Positions 16,537 to 25,200 of a DNA stretch of 64,000 bases are shown here, piece by piece. The notes under the pieces were generated by a model, which saw nothing but the letters and a program-made list of their open reading frames with translations, was not told the origin of the DNA and made no database searches. Source of the stretch: an uncultured Clostridia bacterium (GTDB taxonomy: Bacteria > Bacillota > Clostridia > Lachnospirales > Anaerotignaceae); assembly GCA_945868505.1 (NCBI GenBank), contig CAMBLO010000001.1:62001-126000 (forward strand), in the 5' to 3' direction. A program made the translations under genes and the position numbers. How positions within the stretch are numbered: the stretch's first letter is position 1; the number at the start of each line of letters is the position of its first letter.

Positions 16537-19199
16537 GCATGGATGGGATTTTTCAAAGCCTGTGGGAAATGAGCTTGTTTGCCATTCCTGTGATTTTGAT
16601 TTTGGCACTTTGCTCCAATCTGCTGGGAAAACGATATGGGGCAAAATGGCGGTATCTGGTTTGGCTGGTGGTGGCAGTGCGGCTTTGCGTTCCGCTGCAG
16701 CTGGATTTGCCGGGGCGGTTGGCATTGATGCAGGTGAATGTGCCTTCTGTGCAAAATGGTGCCAGAGGTGTGTTGGAGGTAAAGAATCCGGAATATCTCA
16801 CGCAGAGCGATGAAGCGAAGGCAGAAAGAAATACGTTTATGCAGGCGATGCAAGAGGAAGGAACGCTTACTATGCTGCATATTGATCTTGGCGGCGGCGA
16901 TGGCGGGAATGACAGAGATATGATCGACTTTTTCCTGGCTTATCCGTGGACCTTATGGCTCTTGGGCGTGGTGCTGTTCCTGGCATGGCAGAGATGGAAA
17001 TATACCAGTTTCCGGCAGATGCTGAAGCGGAATCGAAGAAAGGTATTGGATGCGTCGGTTTTGGATACCTATTATACCCTTTGCAGGAGCATGGGTATGA
17101 AAAAACGACCGGAGCTGTACTTCTGCGGCGGGCTGCCTAGCCCCCTTTGCGTGGGATTTTGGAAACAGGAAATCTACATCAATTCTGAGGATAGGGAGGA
17201 AGGAGATATTCTTCTGATTTTGAAGCATGAGCTGACCCACTGTAAACGAAAAGATTTGTGGTTCAAAGGTGTGCTGATGTTGGCAAGGGCTATGCACTTT
17301 TTCAACCCCTTTGTTCATTGGATGGCGAAGCTGGCGGAAAAGGATATGGAGCTTTCCTGCGATCTGGCGGTGATGGAAAACTGTGGCATGGCGGAAAGAG
17401 AAGCATATAGTATGGCGATTTTGCGGACGGTGAAGGAAGCCAAAAGCAAAAATATGCAGATGAGTACGGCTTTTTCCGGCGGAAAGGAAGAACTGAAGGC
17501 AAGATTTGAAAATATTTTTGATATGACGGCGAAAAAACGGGGGATTGCCCTGTTTGCGGCGGCGGCATTGGTGGTTTGCGGCGGAACGGCCTTCGTGGGC
17601 TGTGCTACACCGCAAGTGGAGGAAGAAACGCTGTCGGGCGTGGTCTATGGGGAGTATACGGAAGAAATTGTCCATCAGCTTTATGAAGCGAAGCTGCAAT
17701 ATATCGGCGACCATGTGGGCGTAGGGAAGATTTTAGGATTGCTGCCCATGCCCGATGGAGTGACGAACAATAGCGAGGGCATGGAATTGTTCACTGCAGA
17801 AGAACCCTATGGTGCCAGAAGATACTTCAATTGGAAAAATACAGCCGAAACTGTTTATCAATTCGGTGGCGAAAGCTATCAGGATAATCGATGGTATTTG
17901 ATACATGGAATGATTTTTCTGGCACTGGTGGATAATGCAGATTATTTAGAATATGGATGGAAGATGAGAGTCATCGAAGACGATGAGGAATCCTATGGAT
18001 TTGTAAGTAGGCAGTTTGACAGAGAAAGTGCAGAGTTCTATTTTGGGGACAAAGACCTGCGGGAATTTGCCGCCGATGAAGAAACCTTCCGAAACTTTGT
18101 TTTTGCCATCAACCGTTATTTCTATGAAGGCATCACTACGCCGGAAGAAATATATAATTTAATGCAATTGGACAGTGCGGCAGCACAGGAGCGCATGAAC
18201 GAAATGCTCTATGGTGCACCGGAAAATGAGGTGGACGGTGTATTAAATTCACTGCATCTGCAAATGACGATAGCCGGTATACTGGTGGATGAGATCGCCG
18301 AACAGAAGCTGACTTCCTCCAATCCTCTGGATTATATCAAGTGCGAACAATATACAGAATTGGTGCAAATGGGCGAGCCTGCCCTTAGAGAATTTCTTTC
18401 TCAATTTGCCATGGGGTATGTGGGAGACGACCTGCGGGGGCAGATCATGATGCTGGCTTGTCAGGATATTTTGGGAGAGGGCAGGCAGACGGATTTGCTG
18501 CCGACGGAATGGTATCGCAATTATGCGGCGTTGGATTCTATTCTTTGCGCCTCCTTTGCCTATGATGCAATGCTGTACACGGCTGACATGGAAAAGGACT
18601 ATGGCTTACAATCTCCCTCTGCCCAAAAGGACAGCATAGCGGCGGCAGGACAGGACGAACGGCTGAAAGCGGTTTATGACGCTCTGGACGCCCGCTTCAA
18701 CGAGGGCATGACCATGGGGCATAAAGTGACATTTTATGCGCCGCAGATTTACCATATCGAAGAAAATAGTGACACAATGAGCGTTTTTGCAATGATTTTA
18801 GATGCGTCGTATGCTATGAGCCGCACCAAAAATGGTGGCTATGCCCTTTTTGAGCAGGGCGGTTCTATGATTCCCTGCCGTCTGGATTTTGAAAAGCGAA
18901 ACGGGAAATGGGTGCTGATGCAATGGGCGCAGGCAAAGGACGGTAGCTATTATGCCGATTCTATCAGGGAAATGTGCAAGGATGTGCAAAAGCCTAAGGA
19001 TTTGGCAAAACGGCTCACCGAAAATTCTATGGGGGATGTAAAAATGGTATTATGGCAAAATATCATCTACTATATGAAAGCCAACTATAATGGGACGCAG
19101 ATACCGATCTATTTCAACTCCTATATGGAGGAAGAGGATGTGCAAAAGGTCGATCAGTACATCGAAGCCATCCCTCTATACGATGTTACTTCTTTTTAA
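16533..19199 (+). CDS. BlaR1-like M56 metalloprotease sensor with DUF4825
   Basis: 888 residues, far longer than BlaR1 (~600). The N-terminal half has membrane segments and the cytoplasmic zinc-protease motif HELTH near residue 232. A further membrane segment lies around 340-360 and ends with a lipobox-like VVCGGTAFVGC stretch. The remaining ~520 residues would be extracellular: a DUF4825-like segment (YIGDHVGVGKILGLLPMP... EPYGARRY) and a further unknown domain near 710-840. I see no penicillin-binding serine motif (SxxK ... KTG) in the sensor part. Translationally coupled to the repressor. Confidence 0.8.
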   Translation: MSMDGIFQSLWEMSLFAIPVILILALCSNLLGKRYGAKWRYLVWLVVAVRLCVPLQLDLPGRLALMQVNVPSVQNGARGVLEVKNPEYLTQSDEAKAERNTFMQAMQEEGTLTMLHIDLGGGDGGNDRDMIDFFLAYPWTLWLLGVVLFLAWQRWKYTSFRQMLKRNRRKVLDASVLDTYYTLCRSMGMKKRPELYFCGGLPSPLCVGFWKQEIYINSEDREEGDILLILKHELTHCKRKDLWFKGVLMLARAMHFFNPFVHWMAKLAEKDMELSCDLAVMENCGMAEREAYSMAILRTVKEAKSKNMQMSTAFSGGKEELKARFENIFDMTAKKRGIALFAAAALVVCGGTAFVGCATPQVEEETLSGVVYGEYTEEIVHQLYEAKLQYIGDHVGVGKILGLLPMPDGVTNNSEGMELFTAEEPYGARRYFNWKNTAETVYQFGGESYQDNRWYLIHGMIFLALVDNADYLEYGWKMRVIEDDEESYGFVSRQFDRESAEFYFGDKDLREFAADEETFRNFVFAINRYFYEGITTPEEIYNLMQLDSAAAQERMNEMLYGAPENEVDGVLNSLHLQMTIAGILVDEIAEQKLTSSNPLDYIKCEQYTELVQMGEPALREFLSQFAMGYVGDDLRGQIMMLACQDILGEGRQTDLLPTEWYRNYAALDSILCASFAYDAMLYTADMEKDYGLQSPSAQKDSIAAAGQDERLKAVYDALDARFNEGMTMGHKVTFYAPQIYHIEENSDTMSVFAMILDASYAMSRTKNGGYALFEQGGSMIPCRLDFEKRNGKWVLMQWAQAKDGSYYADSIREMCKDVQKPKDLAKRLTENSMGDVKMVLWQNIIYYMKANYNGTQIPIYFNSYMEEEDVQKVDQYIEAIPLYDVTSF

Positions 19200-19216
19200 C
19201 AACTGAATCGAAGTTC

Positions 19217-19252
19217 AAAAACTCTGTTTTTCTTTGCAAAAACGGAGTTTTT
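19217..19252 (+). terminator. Terminator of the blaI/blaR1-like operon
   Basis: Stem AAAAACTCTGTTTTT / AAAAACGGAGTTTTT with a CTTTGC loop, 18 bp after the stop codon. Confidence 0.8.
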
Positions 19253-19319
19253 GCGTATCAGGGTTGAGGGGCATGATGCCCCTCATAGGGGATTGGGGAC
19301 AAAGTTCCCAAGGTCTTAG
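19251..19319 (+). repeat. Dispersed repeat, copy 2
   Basis: TTGCGTATC, then a GAGGGGC-ATGAT-GCCCCTC hairpin, AGGGGATTGGGGAC and TTCCCAAGGT, in the same block order as 8811-8878. Confidence 0.5.
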
Positions 19320-19347
19320 AATATTCCTTCGATTTACAGCATAGATT
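19319..19347 (+). promoter_or_regulatory. Sigma-E promoter of spoIVA
   Basis: GAATATT matches the sigma-E -35 consensus fully. It is followed by a 14-bp spacer and CATAGATT at the -10, 43 bp before the start codon. spoIVA is a known sigma-E gene in Bacillus. Confidence 0.7.
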
Positions 19348-19389
19348 CTATTGTATGGATACACTTGCAGAGGAAACGGAGGAGAAACC

Positions 19390-20868
19390 ATGGAAAAGTT
19401 TAATATTTATCAGGATATTGCGGAACGGACAGGGGGCGATATCTATATCGGGGTGGTAGGGCCTGTGCGGACAGGCAAATCCACCTTTATCAAGCGGTTT
19501 ATGGATCTGTTAGTGCTGCCGAATATCGCCAATACCTACACCAGAGAGCGGGCAAAGGATGAACTGCCCCAGTCCGCTTCGGGCAAGACCATTATGACCA
19601 CCGAGCCGAAATTTGTCCCCAACGAAGCGGTGGAAATTTCCTTGGGGGACAATGCCGATGTGCGGGTGCGGATGATTGACTGCGTGGGTTATCTGGTGCC
19701 CGATGTGGAGGGACACATGGACGGCGAACTGCCCCGCATGGTACATACCCCTTGGTCGGAAAACGCCATGCCCTTTCGAGAAGCGGCGGAAATGGGGACG
19801 AAGAAGGTCATTACCGACCATTCCACCATCGGCATGGTGGTGACGACGGACGGCAGTGTGACGGAGCTTCCCAGAGAAAATTATGAGGAAGCAGAGGCAA
19901 GGGTCGTTGGGGAATTGCAGGAATTGGGCAAGCCCTTTATCATTCTGCTGAACACGGCAACGCCTTACAGTGAAGGCACACAGGCTTTGCGGGGTCAGAT
20001 GGAGGAAAAATACGGCGTGCCTGTGATGGCGGTGAATGCGGCGCAGCTGAAGGCGGAGGATATCCGCAAAATTTTGGAGCAGATGCTCTATCAGTTTCCT
20101 ATCCGTGAGCTGCGGTTCTTCTTTCCCGGCTGGGTGGAAACCTTGGAACAGGACCATTGGCTGAAACAGGGGATGATTGCCGCTTTGAAGGGAGTCATGG
20201 AAAAGGCGGATAAGCTGGCGGATGTGGAAAATGCCATTTCCGGCTTGGCGGATGCGGATTTTCTGAAAAAAGCCTATACCGATCATATCCTGCCCGGGGA
20301 GGGGGCGGCGGATATTGCCCTGAATTTTGATGATGGGCTGTTCTATCAGATTTTGAGCGAAACGGTGGATATGCCCATTGAAAATGACTATGCCCTCATT
20401 TCTACTATCAAGATGCTTTCGGAAACGAAGCTGGAATATGATAAGATTGCCGGGGCACTGAATGATGTACGGCGGAAGGGATATGGTGTGGTGACGCCTG
20501 TATTTGAAGAAATTACCTTGGAAAAGCCGGAGGTATTCAAACAGGGCAGCCGCTATGGCATCAAGCTGCGGGCGAAGGGGGAATCCCTCCACCTGATCAA
20601 GGCGGATGTAGAAACGGAGGTTTCGCCCATCATCGGCAATGAGGAGCAGTCCAGAGAATTTATCGACCATTTGATTTCCGATTATGAGGAAGAACCGGAA
20701 AAAATTTGGGATTTAAATATTTTCGGGCGCACCCTCAGCTCCATGGTCAGCGACGGGATGCAGAATAAAATTTATCGGATGCCGGAGGATGCCCAGATGA
20801 AGCTGCAGGAAACCTTGCAGAAGATTGTTAACGAGGGCAGCGGCGGGTTAATTTGCATTATTTTGTGA
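19390..20868 (+). CDS. spoIVA: Stage IV sporulation protein A (coat morphogenetic ATPase)
   Basis: 492 residues, the standard length. SpoIVA polymerises on the outer forespore membrane in an ATP-dependent way to form the coat basement layer. The start MEKFNIYQDIAERTGGDIYI and Walker A GPVRTGKST are typical, with the P-loop NTPase domain first and the SpoIVA-specific middle and C-terminal domains after. GGAGGAG precedes the ATG; an upstream in-frame start at 19351 lies within the promoter region and is rejected. Confidence 0.96.
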   Translation: MEKFNIYQDIAERTGGDIYIGVVGPVRTGKSTFIKRFMDLLVLPNIANTYTRERAKDELPQSASGKTIMTTEPKFVPNEAVEISLGDNADVRVRMIDCVGYLVPDVEGHMDGELPRMVHTPWSENAMPFREAAEMGTKKVITDHSTIGMVVTTDGSVTELPRENYEEAEARVVGELQELGKPFIILLNTATPYSEGTQALRGQMEEKYGVPVMAVNAAQLKAEDIRKILEQMLYQFPIRELRFFFPGWVETLEQDHWLKQGMIAALKGVMEKADKLADVENAISGLADADFLKKAYTDHILPGEGAADIALNFDDGLFYQILSETVDMPIENDYALISTIKMLSETKLEYDKIAGALNDVRRKGYGVVTPVFEEITLEKPEVFKQGSRYGIKLRAKGESLHLIKADVETEVSPIIGNEEQSREFIDHLISDYEEEPEKIWDLNIFGRTLSSMVSDGMQNKIYRMPEDAQMKLQETLQKIVNEGSGGLICIIL

Positions 20869-20880
20869 TGGGAAAACAAA

Positions 20881-20958
20881 GGGCTTGCTGAAAAACATCT
20901 CATCCGCAGAAGAGACGCAGGCTAGACATCTGCGGCTAAGAAGTTTTCCTGCAAGCCC
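20881..20958. other. Nested hairpin structure after spoIVA
   Basis: GGGCTTGC / GCAAGCCC (outer), AAAAC / GTTTT (middle) and CCGCAG / CTGCGG (inner) are nested over 78 nt with roughly symmetric internal loops. No T-run follows on either side. Confidence 0.4.
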
Positions 20959-20989
20959 TATTCGGTTTCGGCAAGACGAAGGGCAAAGA

Positions 20990-21030
20990 AAAACCGAAAG
21001 AAGCCACGAGGACGGGTTTCTTTCGGTTTA
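20990..21030. terminator. Terminator between spoIVA and the XRE gene
   Basis: A 12-bp perfect stem AAACCGAAAGAA / TTCTTTCGGTTT with T-runs on both strands. It closes the convergent XRE gene. Confidence 0.75.
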
Positions 21031-21345
21031 TGTTTTTTTACGATTCATTTCTTTTATGATAGCGATGATATGGGAAAGAGATTCCTCATCCATTTTTTTC
21101 GCTTCTTCTACCAATTCATTCAATTTTTCGGGATAGGCATTTCCTTCGTCAAAAAATTCCTGCGGCGTGATGTGGAAATAGTCGCAGATATAAAAGAAAA
21201 CTTGTAACGAGGGCAAAGCTTTTTTATTCTCAATTCGATTGATATAAGATTCGTTTAATCCGATAGAAAGAGACATATCACGGGCAGAAGCACCACATTG
21301 CGCACGAAGTTTAGCAATACGTTCTTGTGTAAAATCTTCATACAT
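21028..21345 (-). CDS. XRE family regulator
   Basis: 105 residues. The helix-turn-helix spans about residues 10-60 (LRAQCGASARDMSLSIGL, then NESYINRIENKKALPSL), followed by a predicted helical tail rich in Glu/Lys. Small HTH proteins of this type act as repressors. The adjacent divergent promoter carries a 12-bp inverted repeat that is a good candidate operator, so it probably regulates itself and the SLOG gene on the other strand. Confidence 0.8.
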   Translation of the reverse strand: MYEDFTQERIAKLRAQCGASARDMSLSIGLNESYINRIENKKALPSLQVFFYICDYFHITPQEFFDEGNAYPEKLNELVEEAKKMDEESLSHIIAIIKEMNRKKT

Positions 21346-21404
21346 GTGCGGTCACTCCTTTCTATACTCTCTATGCATATTATATGCTGTGTTTTTTTAA
21401 AAAT

Positions 21405-21452
21405 AGGACATTTTATGTTTTATAGAAGTTGACTAAAGATATAAAATATCCT
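21405..21452. promoter_or_regulatory. Candidate operator of the XRE regulator
   Basis: AGGACATTTTAT (21405-21416) and ATAAAATATCCT (21441-21452) are inverted copies with 11 of 12 matches. They flank the -35 box, and the right arm touches the -10 box of the divergent gene. Confidence 0.5.
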
Positions 21453-21457
21453 AAAAT
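21429..21457 (+). promoter_or_regulatory. Promoter of the SLOG-family gene
   Basis: TTGACT, 17-bp spacer, TAAAAT. Confidence 0.65.
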
Positions 21458-21496
21458 TATAAATATAGAGGATTAAATGCTTGGTGGGGGGAGATT

Positions 21497-21973
21497 ATGG
21501 AAGAGAAAACTTGTTGTGTGACGGGACACAGAGACATTCCTGCAGGGCAGGTAGATTTTGTGAAGCAAGCCCTCCGAAAGGAAATACAGCATGCCATTGC
21601 CGATGGATTTACCCATTTTATATCCGGCTTTGCGGAAGGGGCAGATTTATTCTTTGCGGAGATTGTTGCGGAATTTTGCAAGGAAAAGAAAGAATTGTCT
21701 TTGGAGGGAGCCATTCCCTATGGGGGCAGGCTACGGCGTTTGGAAAAAGGGGAAGAAACAAAACGATTGCTGGATGCCTGTGCAAAAATCACCGTCATCA
21801 GCGAGGACTATATTCCCGATGTTTACAGTAAGCGGAATTGGTATATGGTAGAGCGGTCGAAACGGGTTATTGCTGTATACGATGGGCGGAAAACAGGGGG
21901 AACGGCGGCGACCATCCGCATGGCGCAGAAAAAAGGAACGGAATTGCGGGAAATTTTCATAAAGACAGAATAA
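21497..21973 (+). CDS. SLOG family (YpsA/DUF1273-like) protein
   Basis: 158 residues. The N-terminus CCVTGHRDIP, the FISGFAEGADLFFAEIV segment and the later TGGTAATIRMAQKKG segment are typical of the Rossmann-like SLOG superfamily, whose members bind nucleotide-derived ligands (DprA, LOG, YpsA, and TIR- or CARF-like defence proteins). Bacillus YpsA affects cell division and stress resistance, but the role of this protein is unknown. GGGGGGAG precedes the ATG. It is paired divergently with an XRE regulator. Confidence 0.75.
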   Translation: MEEKTCCVTGHRDIPAGQVDFVKQALRKEIQHAIADGFTHFISGFAEGADLFFAEIVAEFCKEKKELSLEGAIPYGGRLRRLEKGEETKRLLDACAKITVISEDYIPDVYSKRNWYMVERSKRVIAVYDGRKTGGTAATIRMAQKKGTELREIFIKTE

Positions 21974-22000
21974 AAAGCGTCCGAAAGGACGCTTATTTTA
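21974..22000 (+). terminator. Terminator of the SLOG gene
   Basis: AAGCGTCC-GAAA-GGACGCTT followed by ATTTT. Confidence 0.8.
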
Positions 22001-22045
22001 ATAGTTTACGTTTCCAAAAAGTTGCGTTATAATAATTAGATACTA

Positions 22046-22054
22046 TGGTATAAT
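22046..22054 (+). promoter_or_regulatory. Extended -10 promoter of the division cluster
   Basis: TGG-TATAAT 44 bp before the HlyD-like start; the -35 region is weak. Confidence 0.5.
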
Positions 22055-22098
22055 GCCATCAGTATGGACAAGGAAAAGAAATGAACAGGAGGATTCCC

Positions 22099-23754
22099 AT
22101 GAAAAAAGGTTCCTCAGGGAATAGAAAAAGACCTCCACGGCAGGAAGCACCTGTTAGCCGCTATCCGACCAGAGACAATGTGTACAGTCTGCAGCAGGAA
22201 CGGCAGAAACGGCAGGCACAGGAGGCAAGACAGGCCAGAGAGCGACAGCAGTATCAAAATGGATACCCGCAGAATTCCAGACCTGTACCGAAAAAAAAGA
22301 ATAAACGCAGAAGAAAAGGCAGCCACATGATTATGCCGTTGATCGTATTTGCCATCATCGCCATTTATCTGGTGGGGCAGATCGGCAATCTGATGTCCAA
22401 GCGTTCGGATATCGATGTGGAAACGGTGGCTTATGGCACCATTGATACGCCTGAAATTTATACAGGTCTGATCCTGCGGGAGGAATATGTGGTGAAGAGC
22501 ACCCGGGCGGGGCAGCCTTTTTATCAGTATTCTCAGGGGGATTATGTGCCCAAGGGCGCAGTGGTCTGCACCGTAAAGGATACCAATTCTACAGATATGC
22601 TGGAAGGCAAACTGGATCAGATCGATAAGGATATCTTAAAAAGCCAGAAAACCAGAACAGACCTTTCTGCTTTTTCCGAGGATATTTCCAGATTGGAGGA
22701 TAACGTAACCCGCACGGTGGATGCCTATGCCGGTCGGGGGATGAAGTCCAATCTTTCTTATATGTATACCATGAAAAGTCAGGTGACTTCCTTCATGGGG
22801 CAGAGAAATGAGATTTGGCTGACGGAAAATGTAGAAAGTCTTTCTCAGCTGACGGAAGAAAAGAACATCTATGAACAGCAGCTGGCCCAGAGCCAAAGTG
22901 CTCTGACCGCCAGTGAAGCAGGTGTCCTCTGCCTGAGCTATGATGGCTTGGAAGAGACCCTCAACCCCGATATGGCGGCAGAGGTAACGGAAAAGCAGAT
23001 CGGCAGCAGCAAGGTCGAATATATTTCCAAGGCGAAGGGCGTGCAGGAAGGGGACCCCCTCTTTAAAATCGTGGAAAGCAATCAATGGTGCATCGTTGCT
23101 TACTTGCCCAATACGGTCACTGCAAGCTGGGAAGCACAAAAGACCAGCAGGGTGCTGAATATGATGACGGAGGAGGAAACCTATCAGATCAATGCCCTTG
23201 TGGAAGCGTTGGAGGTTGGGGAAAAACAGACGAAGGTAGTCTTTTCCAGCTATGAACACATGGAAGAATTCATGGAGAGCAGAACGGTTTCCTTCAGTTT
23301 GGAGGGGGCTGTGGTGGAAGGATTGAAGATTCCCAATGATGCCATTGTGGAAAAATCCCTGATGAAGATTCCCAGAACCTGTTTGACGGAAAGCATGGGC
23401 AATACGGGCGTACTGCTGGTGAGCGGCGAAAAGACCCAATTTGTTGATCTTACCATTGTTGCCAGTGATACCGATGCCGTTTATATCGAACAGGACAACG
23501 GTTCCCTGAAACTGGGGGATATTATCCTGCAGGGCACGGGGGAAGCAGCGACCCAGGTTACCCTTTCGGAACTGGAACCCCATGCGGGGGTCTATGTGGC
23601 CAATAGTTCTGTAGCAAAATTCGTCGTTATTGATATCTTGGAACAGAATCAGGAATATGCCGTCGTGAAGGCAGGCAGTATCACCGGGCTGCAGCCCTAT
23701 GATACCATTGTTTCTGATGCGAAGAATATTCAGGAAGGACAAAGCATCTTTTAG
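22099..23754 (+). CDS. HlyD-like membrane-anchored adaptor protein
   Basis: 551 residues from the ATG preceded by AGGAGG; an upstream ATG at 22081 overlaps the ribosome site region. A basic, Gln/Arg-rich cytoplasmic N-terminus (~1-75) is followed by a single membrane segment (MIMPLIVFAIIAIYLVGQI) and an extracellular part. That part has a barrel-sandwich/lipoyl-like start (GQPFYQYSQGDYVPKGAVVCTV), a coiled-coil insert and a second beta half (EGDPLFKIVESNQWCIVAYLP). This is the HlyD adaptor layout, but no ABC or RND partner is adjacent. Its place at the head of the yggS-sepF cluster suggests a cell-envelope or division role. Confidence 0.65.
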   Translation: MKKGSSGNRKRPPRQEAPVSRYPTRDNVYSLQQERQKRQAQEARQARERQQYQNGYPQNSRPVPKKKNKRRRKGSHMIMPLIVFAIIAIYLVGQIGNLMSKRSDIDVETVAYGTIDTPEIYTGLILREEYVVKSTRAGQPFYQYSQGDYVPKGAVVCTVKDTNSTDMLEGKLDQIDKDILKSQKTRTDLSAFSEDISRLEDNVTRTVDAYAGRGMKSNLSYMYTMKSQVTSFMGQRNEIWLTENVESLSQLTEEKNIYEQQLAQSQSALTASEAGVLCLSYDGLEETLNPDMAAEVTEKQIGSSKVEYISKAKGVQEGDPLFKIVESNQWCIVAYLPNTVTASWEAQKTSRVLNMMTEEETYQINALVEALEVGEKQTKVVFSSYEHMEEFMESRTVSFSLEGAVVEGLKIPNDAIVEKSLMKIPRTCLTESMGNTGVLLVSGEKTQFVDLTIVASDTDAVYIEQDNGSLKLGDIILQGTGEAATQVTLSELEPHAGVYVANSSVAKFVVIDILEQNQEYAVVKAGSITGLQPYDTIVSDAKNIQEGQSIF

Positions 23755-23813
23755 AAAAAATTTTAAAATAAAAATAGGAAGTTTTTCTTCCCTTTGGGAG
23801 GAAACCGTTAACC

Positions 23814-23879
23814 CTTTTCATCATTCCACCCTCACACAGGCTATCGCCTATGGAGTCGGGTGTTAGAAACGATGAAAAG
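23814..23879 (+). ncRNA. Candidate structured RNA in front of yggS
   Basis: Three nested helices can form: CTTTTCATC / GATGAAAAG, CACCC / GGGTG and AGGC-TATC-GCCT. No terminator T-run follows and no known class is recognised. It lies between the HlyD-like gene and the yggS ribosome site. Confidence 0.35.
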
Positions 23880-23907
23880 CCCACTAACTAGAAAGAAGGC
23901 AATGAAA

Positions 23908-24627
23908 ATGAGTGTAGCTGAAAACATCAGAGAAGTAGAAGCAAAGATTGCTGCCGCAGCAGAAAAAAGCGGCAGAAAGGCAGAGGATGTACTGCTGTTG
24001 GCGGTAAGCAAAACAAAACCTGTAGAGCTGATTGGCGAAGCGGTACAGGCCGGCTGTGTTTCCCTTGGGGAAAATAAGGTGCAGGAAATCATGGAAAAAT
24101 ATGAGCCCATGATGGAATATGCCCCCGCAGGGGACCGCATCCATTGGCATTTGATTGGCCATTTGCAGACCAATAAAGTAAAATATATCATCGATAAGGT
24201 AGATATGATTCATTCCGTGGAAAGCCTGAAGTTGGCGGAAGAAATTGAAAAGAGGGCTGCCCAGAAGGATGTTGTGATGGATATCCTGATTGAAGTAAAT
24301 ATGGCAGACGAAGAAAGCAAATTCGGCGTAAAGCCGGAAGATACAGAAGCCCTGCTGAGAGAAATTTCCAAAATGGAGCATATTCGTGTGCGCGGACTGA
24401 TGACGGTTGCACCTTTTGTTGAAAATCAGGAAGAAAACAGGGAAGTTTTCCGTCAAATGAGAGAATTACTGGTTGACATGAACGGTAAAAAAATTGATAA
24501 TATAAAGATGGATACATTGTCCATGGGCATGACGGGAGACTATGAAGTTGCCATCGAAGAAGGGGCGACCATCGTCCGCGTCGGCACAGGGATTTTTGGT
24601 GAAAGATATTATCCTAATAAAGGATGA
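23908..24627 (+). CDS. YggS family PLP homeostasis protein
   Basis: 239 residues. It has the alanine-racemase-like barrel of the PLPBP family with the PLP-binding lysine in LLAVSKTKP, the conserved GENKVQE, WHLIGHLQTNKVK and MTVAPF segments, and the C-terminal LSMGMTGDYEVAIEEGATIVRVG (split over ~205-228). These proteins buffer pyridoxal phosphate and affect amino-acid metabolism. In Firmicutes the gene (ylmE) sits next to sepF, as here. I chose ATG 23908 (GAAGG 8 nt upstream) over 23902. Confidence 0.92.
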   Translation: MSVAENIREVEAKIAAAAEKSGRKAEDVLLLAVSKTKPVELIGEAVQAGCVSLGENKVQEIMEKYEPMMEYAPAGDRIHWHLIGHLQTNKVKYIIDKVDMIHSVESLKLAEEIEKRAAQKDVVMDILIEVNMADEESKFGVKPEDTEALLREISKMEHIRVRGLMTVAPFVENQEENREVFRQMRELLVDMNGKKIDNIKMDTLSMGMTGDYEVAIEEGATIVRVGTGIFGERYYPNKG

Positions 24628-24658
24628 GAAATAGACAAGAGCTTAGGAGGTTCACACA

Positions 24659-25186
24659 GTGGCTAAGATTTTTGACAAAATGAAAGATTTGATGTTTGGT
24701 GAATATGAAGACGATGACGATTACTATGAAGATGATTATGTGGCTGCCCCTGCACCTGTAAGAGAAGTGCCTGCGCCCAGCTATGGACTGAGAGATACAG
24801 GTCGTGATATGGATTATACACCTGTACCCCGTAAATCTTCTGCAAAAAACAATAATCCTCAGGTTTACAGCATCAACACAAATGTACAGATGCAGGTAGT
24901 TATCATCAAACCGGAATGTTACGAAGACGCACAGGAAATCTGCGATCAGATCAAAACAAAACGTCCTGTAGTGGTAAATCTGGAAAAGGTGGAATATCCT
25001 GTGGCACAGCGTATCATGGACTTTCTGAGCGGCACCTGCTATTCTCTGGAAGGCTCTATCCAGCGTGTTGCAAACAATATTTTTATCATCGCACCTGAAA
25101 ATGTGGATATTTCCGGCGATTTTAAAGAAGAATTAAAAACAAAAGGCGTTCTGCTGCCCTGGATGAATGGCACAAACGCAAGATAA
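24659..25186 (+). CDS. sepF: Cell division protein SepF
   Basis: 175 residues. A short N-terminal amphipathic helix (MAKIFDKMKDLMFG, membrane-binding) is followed by an acidic DDDDYYEDD linker and the SepF core (about 85-165, with VVNLEKVEYPVAQRIMDFLSG). SepF bundles FtsZ filaments and anchors them to the membrane. GTG start with AGGAGG upstream; same operon as yggS. Confidence 0.93.
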   Translation: MAKIFDKMKDLMFGEYEDDDDYYEDDYVAAPAPVREVPAPSYGLRDTGRDMDYTPVPRKSSAKNNNPQVYSINTNVQMQVVIIKPECYEDAQEICDQIKTKRPVVVNLEKVEYPVAQRIMDFLSGTCYSLEGSIQRVANNIFIIAPENVDISGDFKEELKTKGVLLPWMNGTNAR

Positions 25187-25200
25187 GGTGGTCATACGGA

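Noticed and set aside
20885..21136. 83-codon frame after spoIVA
   Set aside because: Covers the nested hairpin, a terminator and the antisense of the XRE gene; no start signal.
23755..23907. c-di-GMP-I riboswitch before yggS
   Set aside because: The conserved tetraloop-receptor and CACAGGGCAAACC block are absent.
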